Shown here in pieces: positions 1-5,219 of a stretch of DNA of 12,877 nucleotides. This DNA is from an uncultured Trueperaceae bacterium (GTDB taxonomy: Bacteria; Deinococcota; Deinococci; Deinococcales; Trueperaceae). Below the pieces are notes generated by a model that saw nothing but the letters and a program-made list of their open reading frames with translations, did not search any database and was not told the origin of the DNA. The DNA is taken from NCBI GenBank assembly GCA_937911855.1, contig CALDPK010000107.1:1-12877 (forward strand). The letters are read 5' to 3'. The position numbers and the translations under genes were made by a program. Within the stretch, counting starts at the first letter, position 1. Every line of letters starts with the position of its first letter.

Positions 1-1
1 C

Positions 2-262
2 CCAGTTCGCGGCCGTCTTGGCCTGCTTGCCGGCGTCGGGCAGCGCGGCGAGCACGCCCTCGAAATAGCCGAGAAACTTCGGCACGCGGAGCTTGAGGAA
101 CAGCTGGCAGCCAGCAATGGACTGCTTTCCGACCCGCTGGGACTCAGCCCCGAACAGCTGACCGAGGCTTCAGAAGAGCACGGCAGGCTCGAGGCGGAAC
201 TGCTGGAAGCAATGGGCGAGTGGGAAGAGATAACCGCCCATCTGGAACAGCCCCGCAGTTAG
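2..262 (+). CDS. C-terminal end of a probable ABC-F family ATPase (partial)
   Basis: The frame is open from the left edge and ends at TAG 260-262, giving about 86 residues with no start in the window. The visible part is acidic and helical, with a coiled-coil look: ELEEQLAASN, a short loop containing LLSDPLGLSP, then a second helix with LEAELLEAMGEWEEITAHLE. This helix-loop-helix layout, with a D-P loop and a W-E-E-x-x-x-x-L-E ending, resembles the C-terminal hairpin of ABC-F proteins such as YheS. Those are soluble twin-ATPase proteins that act at the ribosome. No ATPase motif lies in the window, so the assignment rests on the tail alone. The first 25 or so residues fit the family less well. 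The stop lies 9 bases before the next gene, which suggests co-transcription. It could instead be another coiled-coil protein. Confidence 0.5.
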   Translation, partial: PVRGRLGLLAGVGQRGEHALEIAEKLRHAELEEQLAASNGLLSDPLGLSPEQLTEASEEHGRLEAELLEAMGEWEEITAHLEQPRS

Positions 263-271
263 GATGGGCGC

Positions 272-1786
272 GTGAACGAACTCCCCGGCGGAATCCACCT
301 CATCGACCTGGTCTACGCAGGCCTTGACCGGACCATGGCCTCCTACCTGATAAGGGGCCAGGACGGCCGGTTCATGCTGATCGAGACCGGCCCGTACTCG
401 CTGCTCCCCCAGCTCGAGGCGGCGATTAAAGGTCTGGGCCTCGACATCACCAACCTGACCGACATCCTCCTGACCCACATCCACCTGGACCACTCCGGCA
501 ACGCCGGCGCACTGGCACGCCGCTCGGGAGCGAACGTGTGGGTCCATGAAGCCGGCGCAGCGTTCCTGGTTGATCCGGCCCGCCTCATCGCCAGCTCGCG
601 CCGGGTGTATGGTGCTTCCTTCGATGAATTGATGAAAGGCGCGGAGCCGCTGCCCGAGGAGAACCTCATCCAGGTCCAGGACGGCGACGAGTTCGAGCTG
701 CACGGCCACGCCTTCCGCGTGATCCACACGCCCGGCCACGCAGGCAGCCACGTCAGCTTCCTGATGGACGGCCGCGACCTGTTCACCGGCGATTCGGCCG
801 GCATCCGCTTCCCCGGCTCAGACCTGGTGAAACCAGCCACCGCACCACCCGAGATCGACCTGGACGCCTGGCTTACGAGCATCGAGAGGATGCAGGAGCT
901 GAACGCAGAACGCATCCTGCCCACGCATTTCGGGCCGTTCCAGGACGTGAACAGACACTTCAGGGAACTGCGCAGGCAGAACGCCCGCTGGGGCGGCGCC
1001 GTACTGGCAGGGTTGCGGGCAGGCGAGAGCGACGCGCAGCTGGTGGAGCGGATCACCGAACTGGCTGAACGGCAGATGTTCGAAGCCGGCCTGAGCGACC
1101 TGGACCGGGAACGCTACCGCGTGAGCAGCGACCACACCATGACCGCAGCAGGCCTCGCCCGTTACTGGCGCAAGCTGCAGCCGCAGCGTCTGGAAGAAGT
1201 CCGCTTCCCGCTGGAGCGGCCTGCCCGCATCGCAGTGCTGGCCAGCGGCCGCGGCAGTAACTTCGCGGCCCTCGCTGAAGCCTACCCGGCCGGCGACCAA
1301 CTGGCGTCCGTCGCGCTGCTGGTGTGCGACAAGGCTGACGCCGGCGCTTTCGCCATCGCACAGCAGCACGGCATCCCAGCCGAACACGTCCCGTTCACGT
1401 CACGGGCCGAGTTCGAAGCGGAACTCGATCTGCTGCTCAGCGAACGGCACATCGACCTGATCTGCCTGGCCGGCTTCATGCGGCTCCTGTCAGCCGGCTT
1501 CGTGGAACGCTGGCAGGGCAGACTGCTGAACATCCACCCGAGCCTGCTGCCTGCGTTCCGCGGCCTGAACCCGCAACAGCAGGCGCTCGACGCTTCGGCC
1601 GCTGAGAGCGGCTGCTCCGTTCACTTCGTGGACGCAGGCGTGGACACCGGACCGGTGATCCAGCAGGCCCGCGTAAACGTCGAAGCCGGTGACGACGCCG
1701 AAACGCTAAGCGCCCGCATCCGCGAGCAGGAACACGTGGTCTACCCGCAGGCAGTGCGCCGTGTGCTTCGCGGCGAGTTCTCTTGA
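272..1786 (+). CDS. purN: Metallo-beta-lactamase-fold hydrolase fused to phosphoribosylglycinamide formyltransferase (PurN)
   Basis: This single 504-residue frame holds two complete domains. Residues 1 to about 302 are an MBL-fold hydrolase with all usual metal ligands: H69, H71, D73 and H74 (THIHLDHSG), H156 (TPGHAGSH), D174 (FTGDS) and H219 (PTHFGP). Residues from about 318 are a full PurN, which transfers formyl from 10-formyl-THF to GAR in step 3 of purine synthesis. It has the phosphate loop LASGRGSNF and catalytic N420 and H422 (NIHPSLLP) and D458 (DAGVDTGPV). The 36-residue H-to-D spacing matches E. coli PurN. About 13 residues link the domains, with no stop or convincing internal start. 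The start is GTG 272, with a weak AGGA SD at 261-264; the ATG at 264 is in another frame and stops at once. PurD follows with a 4-base overlap. The PurN role is secure, but the MBL substrate is unknown. Confidence 0.93.
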   Translation: MNELPGGIHLIDLVYAGLDRTMASYLIRGQDGRFMLIETGPYSLLPQLEAAIKGLGLDITNLTDILLTHIHLDHSGNAGALARRSGANVWVHEAGAAFLVDPARLIASSRRVYGASFDELMKGAEPLPEENLIQVQDGDEFELHGHAFRVIHTPGHAGSHVSFLMDGRDLFTGDSAGIRFPGSDLVKPATAPPEIDLDAWLTSIERMQELNAERILPTHFGPFQDVNRHFRELRRQNARWGGAVLAGLRAGESDAQLVERITELAERQMFEAGLSDLDRERYRVSSDHTMTAAGLARYWRKLQPQRLEEVRFPLERPARIAVLASGRGSNFAALAEAYPAGDQLASVALLVCDKADAGAFAIAQQHGIPAEHVPFTSRAEFEAELDLLLSERHIDLICLAGFMRLLSAGFVERWQGRLLNIHPSLLPAFRGLNPQQQALDASAAESGCSVHFVDAGVDTGPVIQQARVNVEAGDDAETLSARIREQEHVVYPQAVRRVLRGEFS

Positions 1787-3030
1787 AGGTACTGGTCGTT
1801 GGGTCCGGCGGCCGTGAACACGCGCTCGCCTGGAAACTTGCGCAGTCTGAGCGCGTCACTGAACTGTTCGCCACCCCCGGCAACCCCGGCATCGCAGAGC
1901 ACGCGCGGCTGCTCGACAGCAGCGGCACGGTAGCGGACCTCACCCGGCTGGCGCTGGATAACCGGATTGACCTGGTCGTGATTGGACCCGAACAGCCGCT
2001 GGTTGACGGACTGGTCGACAGCCTCACCGAAGCGGGCATCATGGCTTTCGGCCCGCACGCCGCTGCCGCCAGGCTCGAGGGTTCCAAGGCGTTCGCCAAG
2101 GAGTTCATGCAGCGCCACTCGGTACCGACGGCTGCTTCAGCCACGTTCAGCTCGGAAGCGGAAGCGCTCGCGTATCTGGCCACGCTGAGCGAACCGCCGG
2201 TAGTGAAGAAATCCGGGCTCGCGGCCGGCAAGGGTGTGACGGTAGCAGCCTCGTTCGAAGAAGCAGAGCAGGCGATCCGGCACGTATTCGCAGCTGACTC
2301 CGCGGAAGGCCTGGTTCTTGAGGAGCGCCTGCGTGGCCGTGAGCTCAGCCTGATCGGAATCACGGATGGCAACAGCTGGCTGCCACTGCTCATGGCCCAG
2401 GATTACAAGTATTTCGCTGAACGCGATCTGGGCCCCATGACCGGCGGGATGGGCGCCGTGGCACCGGCCAGGCTGCTGACCGAAGCGCAGCAGGCTGAAG
2501 TCGAAGAACAGATCGTCGGCCGGACACTGGCTGGCCTGCGCGCCGACGGCCTGGAGTTCGCCGGTGTGCTGTTCATCGGCCTGATGGTGACTGCAAGCGG
2601 CGTGAAGGTGCTGGAATACAACACCCGCTTCGGTGACCCGGAAACGCAGTCGGTATTGCCCCTGCTGGAGACGGACCTGCTCAGCGTTATCGCTTCGGCC
2701 TGCGAGGGACAGCTGGGCGCCCAGACGCTTCAGTGGCGTGACGCCGTTGCGGCCGGAGTCGTCATGGCCGCGCCCGGTTACCCCGGTACGCCTGAACGGG
2801 GCATAGCATTAACGCCTGCCGAAAGTAACGAGCAGCTGCTGGTGTTCCAGGCCGGCACGGCAGTCCAGGACGGCCTACTCGTGAGTTCGGGCGGGCGCGT
2901 ACTGAACGTGGTCGGCCTGGGTAGCACCATGCAGGAAGCGCTGCGCAGCGCGTACGACGGCGTGGCAGCCACGGGCTTCCCAGGCGGCGTATGGCGCACG
3001 GATATAGGCTTTAATCTGACTGACACGTGA
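1783..3030 (+). CDS. purD: Phosphoribosylamine-glycine ligase (GAR synthetase)
   Basis: PurD joins phosphoribosylamine and glycine with ATP to give GAR, the substrate of the PurN domain encoded just upstream. The 415-residue length is normal for the family. The N-terminal MKVLVVGSGGREHALAWKL is the PurD signature. The ATP-grasp region shows VVKKSGLAAGKGVTVA (residues 140-155), QDYK (206-209), GPMTGGMGAVAPA (217-229) and the metal-binding EYNTRFGDPETQ (278-289). A C-terminal domain follows to the end. The start is TTG 1783, whose last two bases begin the TGA stop of the upstream fusion. It has no good SD of its own and is probably translated by coupling. No earlier start is needed, because residue 1 begins exactly at the first beta strand. 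The stop is followed within about 10 bases by the promoter of the next unit. Confidence 0.96.
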   Translation: MKVLVVGSGGREHALAWKLAQSERVTELFATPGNPGIAEHARLLDSSGTVADLTRLALDNRIDLVVIGPEQPLVDGLVDSLTEAGIMAFGPHAAAARLEGSKAFAKEFMQRHSVPTAASATFSSEAEALAYLATLSEPPVVKKSGLAAGKGVTVAASFEEAEQAIRHVFAADSAEGLVLEERLRGRELSLIGITDGNSWLPLLMAQDYKYFAERDLGPMTGGMGAVAPARLLTEAQQAEVEEQIVGRTLAGLRADGLEFAGVLFIGLMVTASGVKVLEYNTRFGDPETQSVLPLLETDLLSVIASACEGQLGAQTLQWRDAVAAGVVMAAPGYPGTPERGIALTPAESNEQLLVFQAGTAVQDGLLVSSGGRVLNVVGLGSTMQEALRSAYDGVAATGFPGGVWRTDIGFNLTDT

Positions 3031-3042
3031 ATTCGCTATGAT
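3016..3042 (+). promoter_or_regulatory. Candidate sigma-70-type promoter for pspA
   Basis: TATGAT at 3037-3042 matches five of six bases of the -10 consensus. A partial -35 (CTGACT, 3016-3021) lies 15 bases upstream, which is a short spacer. A start near 3049 would give an untranslated leader of about 20 bases carrying the AGGAGG at 3056-3061. The -35 overlaps the end of purD. If real, it separates pspA transcription from the purine genes. Confidence 0.45.
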
Positions 3043-3055
3043 ACGGAAAGTCCAC

Positions 3056-3061
3056 AGGAGG
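3056..3061 (+). promoter_or_regulatory. Strong Shine-Dalgarno that decides the pspA start
   Basis: AGGAGG lies 8 bases before ATG 3070. A GTG at 3061-3063 is also in frame, but its first base is the last base of this SD, so it cannot be the start. The short form beginning MNILDRIG also matches how PspA proteins usually begin. Confidence 0.85.
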
Positions 3062-3069
3062 TGGCCCGC

Positions 3070-3744
3070 ATGAACATACTCGATCGCATCGGCACCATAA
3101 TCCGCTCCAACATCAATGACCTGCTTACCCGCGCTGAAGATCCCGAAAAAATCATCAACCAGACCCTGATTGACATGCGTCAGGCGCAGTATGAAGCCCG
3201 CATGGAAGTCGCCCGCACCATCGCGGAAGGCAAGAAGCTCGAGCGGGACGTGCGCTCCCATGAAGATGAAGCTGCCGAGTGGCTCAGTAAGGCTGAAGCC
3301 GCACTGAAACAGGACCGCGAAGACCTGGCCCGCGAAGCACTGCGGCGCAAGAAGGACGCTGAAGACCTGGCCGGCGGGCTCAACGAGCAGCTCGAGACGC
3401 ATAACGCCATCGTCGAGAAACTCAAGACCCAGCTGCGTGCCCTGGACGCCAAGATCAGCGAAGCCGAACGCAAACGGCAGATCCTGATCGCCCGCCAGAA
3501 GCGCACCGAAGCTCAGCAGAGCGTCGCCTCAGCCGTATCACGTACGGACACGACGGCCGCTTTCGCCGCCTTCGACCGCATGGAAGACAAGATCGCCCGC
3601 AGCGAAGACCGCCTGGCTGCAGAAGCTGAACTGGCGCAGGACCTGAGCATGGACGACGAGTTCGCCGCACTGGAAGTCGAAGACGACATCGAGGACGAAC
3701 TGGCCCGCCTGAAGTCCAGCCTCAGCGCTGGCAGTGACTCCTGA
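3070..3744 (+). CDS. pspA: PspA/IM30 (Vipp1) family membrane-stress protein
   Basis: This is a 224-residue protein of the PspA/IM30 family: peripheral, ESCRT-III-like proteins that bind the inner face of the cytoplasmic membrane and stabilise it under stress. Residues 1-22 (MNILDRIGTIIRSNINDLLT onward) form the typical amphipathic N-terminal helix. It is followed by EDPEKIINQTLIDMRQA, the family signature, and then a long heptad-like coiled coil over about residues 25-155. FDRMEDKIARSEDRLAAE (168-185) fits the conserved late helix. The tail is acidic and ends DIEDELARLKSSL, as in many family members. Length is normal. No pspF, pspB or pspC homologue is visible, so regulation probably differs from the enterobacterial system. 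It is the first gene of a unit with a membrane-anchored helical protein and a lipoprotein. I remember a pspA homologue two genes before dxs in D. radiodurans, a similar order (unverified). Confidence 0.94.
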   Translation: MNILDRIGTIIRSNINDLLTRAEDPEKIINQTLIDMRQAQYEARMEVARTIAEGKKLERDVRSHEDEAAEWLSKAEAALKQDREDLAREALRRKKDAEDLAGGLNEQLETHNAIVEKLKTQLRALDAKISEAERKRQILIARQKRTEAQQSVASAVSRTDTTAAFAAFDRMEDKIARSEDRLAAEAELAQDLSMDDEFAALEVEDDIEDELARLKSSLSAGSDS

Positions 3745-3764
3745 CCGTAAGGGACCCGAGATCG

Positions 3765-3799
3765 CGGCCGGCAGTTTCCAGCCCGGAAGCTGCCGGCCG
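3765..3799 (+). other. 15-bp intercistronic hairpin beside the next gene's SD
   Basis: The arms at 3765-3779 and 3785-3799 pair over 15 positions with one G-T wobble and a 5-base loop (AGCCC). The 3' arm ends on the first base of the GGAGG SD (3799-3803) of the following gene. No T run follows, so it is not a canonical Rho-independent terminator. It may instead affect mRNA processing, stability or ribosome access between pspA and its partner. Confidence 0.7.
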
Positions 3800-3807
3800 G
3801 AGGTGAC

Positions 3808-4392
3808 ATGGCCGGCCTGACCGTACTACTCATAATCATCGCCGCAGTTGGCGCCGCCGCCATCTTCTGGCTGCTCAGCAGATCCAGGGAAGAGGCGGAG
3901 CGCTCCCGCTTTGAGCAGGAACGCGCGCCGGTCAGCCCGCAGGAACTGTCGCCACTGGCGCAGCCTTACAAGAACCTGCTCGGTGAGGCCGTGACGATCC
4001 AGCAGGAAGTGGCCACCCGCGCCCGCACTGCACCGTCCGTCCTGAAGTACGAGATCGAAGGCATGTCGCACCGCATGTTCCAGCTGGTGCAGCGCGCCCT
4101 GCCCCGCGCGCGCCACGGCACGGACCTCACAGACTTTCTGCTGCGCCTGACACCTGACGATCCCGAATACGAAGCCAACCGCAAGGAAGCCAGCGAGATA
4201 GAAACCGAACTGCAGGCGTTCGTTGAGCAGATGCGGCGCATCCGCGGCAAGGTGTATGGCATCCTGAGCAACGCCCAGAGCCTGCACGCCGACAGGCGCC
4301 TGCAGACCGACCTGGATGATGCCCTGGCTGACGTGCAGAGCCTCGAAGAAGCGATGAGCGAGGCAGTGCAGGAATCCACATTCCTTTCATGA
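3808..4392 (+). CDS. Membrane-anchored helical protein downstream of pspA, function unknown
   Basis: I do not recognise a named family. The 194-residue product has one N-terminal membrane segment (residues about 4-23, LTVLLIIIAAVGAAAIFWLL) with a short leading end. A basic/acidic stretch SRSREEAERSRFEQER follows, then a mainly helical domain to the end, with probable coiled coil at about residues 145-190. The likely topology places the helical part in the cytoplasm, because the positive residues follow the membrane segment; this is inference. It starts at ATG 3808 behind GGAGGTGA (3799-3806), the best SD in the unit apart from that of pspA. Its stop overlaps the next start by 4 bases (ATGA). 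Position suggests a membrane partner or anchor for PspA, analogous in role but not visibly in sequence to PspB/PspC or LiaF-type proteins. Confidence 0.85.
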   Translation: MAGLTVLLIIIAAVGAAAIFWLLSRSREEAERSRFEQERAPVSPQELSPLAQPYKNLLGEAVTIQQEVATRARTAPSVLKYEIEGMSHRMFQLVQRALPRARHGTDLTDFLLRLTPDDPEYEANRKEASEIETELQAFVEQMRRIRGKVYGILSNAQSLHADRRLQTDLDDALADVQSLEEAMSEAVQESTFLS

Positions 4393-5105
4393 AGTCCGTG
4401 CAAGACTCGCCTGCAATGAAGCGATTAGTGCCCGCACTGCTTTTGCTTGCCCTCCTCTCCGCCTGCGCGCCTACGACCGGTTCCACCGAGCGTACTGCCT
4501 CAGTGGAGCAGCTGAGCCGCGCGATAGGCTTTTATCCCGACCAGGCCGGTGCCCGCTGGGAGTACCTGCCGGACAACGCGCCGGTTGATGACCCCCGGCT
4601 CATCCAGATCGTGGAAGGTCCGCGCGTGGTGGGCGGCCGCACGCTCATCTCGCACCTGACCCGCGGTGGCGGGGCCGAGGAACGCAAGTACCGGTCCATC
4701 GCCAGTGACGGCGTGCGCATGTACATGCGCAGCGTGCCCGGCGCGCAGACGAGCTTCGAACCGCCCATCCTGGAGTTCCCGCCTGCCAGCCAGCTGGTGC
4801 GTGGTGCCAACTGGGGCGGAACGACCACGGCCCGCACGCACTTCCCGGACGCGCAGCCTCAGTTCCGCTTTGAAACTCAGCAGATACGCTACCGCTACAC
4901 GGTCGTGGACCGGCGCAGCGTCCGCGTTCCCGCCGGCACCTTCGATGTTTTCGTGATCAACCTCGTCACCGACCAGCTGACCGAAAGCGGCAGTGTGGCC
5001 AGCAGCCTGACCCAGGAACTCTGGTACTCACCGTACGTGGGCGAGGTCCGCTCAGTCGGCGGTTATTACCTGGTGGGCCTGAATTTCGAGCCGTATTATC
5101 CTTAA
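4389..5105 (+). CDS. Putative lipoprotein of the pspA unit
   Basis: This 238-residue protein has a clear type II signal peptide. KR precedes the hydrophobic run LVPALLLLALL, and the lipobox L23-S24-A25-C26 follows, so the mature protein begins at C26 and is lipid-anchored outside the cytoplasm. The mature part looks beta-rich: GARWEYLPD near residue 54, a run containing VRVPAGTFDVFVINLVTDQ near 178-196, and QELWYSPYVGEVRSVGGYYLV near the end. I have seen this VPAGTFD...WYSPYVGEV layout in uncharacterised secreted proteins, but I cannot name the family with confidence. ATG 4389 overlaps the upstream stop (ATGA), implying coupling. ATG 4416 (MKRLVPALL) would give a more usual leader and is a real alternative. 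Placement suggests an envelope role with PspA, which is inference. Confidence 0.85.
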   Translation: MKSVQDSPAMKRLVPALLLLALLSACAPTTGSTERTASVEQLSRAIGFYPDQAGARWEYLPDNAPVDDPRLIQIVEGPRVVGGRTLISHLTRGGGAEERKYRSIASDGVRMYMRSVPGAQTSFEPPILEFPPASQLVRGANWGGTTTARTHFPDAQPQFRFETQQIRYRYTVVDRRSVRVPAGTFDVFVINLVTDQLTESGSVASSLTQELWYSPYVGEVRSVGGYYLVGLNFEPYYP

Positions 5106-5187
5106 CCGTTTGAATCCGTAGCCAGCCTGTGCTCCGAAACGGACCGTCCTTGAACCAGCCTTAATCAGGTGAGGGGCTTACCGGAAA

Positions 5188-5199
5188 GCTCACATGAGC
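5188..5199. promoter_or_regulatory. Small perfect inverted repeat in the dxs promoter spacer
   Basis: GCTCA-CA-TGAGC is a perfect 5-bp inverted repeat ending 5 bases before the -10 box of dxs, where a bound dimeric regulator would block RNA polymerase. Such short palindromes arise often by chance, so an operator role is only a suggestion. Confidence 0.25.
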
Positions 5200-5201
5200 G
5201 G

Positions 5202-5210
5202 TGCTAGAAT
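5202..5210 (+). promoter_or_regulatory. Extended -10 promoter for dxs, apparently leaderless
   Basis: TG-C-TAGAAT gives an extended -10 with five of six -10 bases. The T of the box is followed by 9 bases and then the GTG start of dxs. The expected transcription start therefore falls at or next to the start codon. No SD lies in this space. No good -35 is visible at 16-18 bases, which the TG extension can compensate for. Leaderless mRNAs with this geometry are common in Deinococcus. Confidence 0.65.
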
Positions 5211-5219
5211 CGGCGCATT

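Larger units (their letters stand above)
5106..5219 (+). promoter_or_regulatory. Intergenic region before dxs, containing its promoter
   Basis: This 114-base gap holds several weak inverted repeats: CCGTTT (5106-5111) with AAACGG (5137-5142) across a long loop, GGTGAG/CTTACC (5168-5173 and 5177-5182) with a 3-base loop and one wobble, and GCTCACATGAGC (5188-5199). None has a T run, so I see no convincing terminator for the lipoprotein gene. The promoter elements are at its right end. Confidence 0.6.

Noticed and set aside
1..80. The minus strand reads KFLGYFEGVL and later AKTAANW, recalling the YFE...AANW stretch of GatB (amidotransferase subunit B).
   Set aside because: Only about 25 residues resemble GatB, the residues just before do not, there is a stop shortly upstream on that strand, and no start is present. 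It is probably a chance shadow of the forward ABC-F-like frame. A BLAST search of the translated segment with sequence to the left would decide.
2200..2250. The PurD ATP-binding stretch reads KKSGLAAGKG instead of the E. coli KADGLAAGKG, hinting at a lost residue.
   Set aside because: Serine at this place also occurs in other PurD/GARS proteins as I recall (for example KASGLAAGKG), so it is normal family variation.
1476..2393. Minus-strand open frame of 305 codons opposite purN and purD.
   Set aside because: Serine- and arginine-rich shadow frame across two confirmed genes, with no domain features.
5106..5182. Possible terminator between the lipoprotein gene and dxs.
   Set aside because: The inverted repeats are short or have long loops, and none is followed by a T run.
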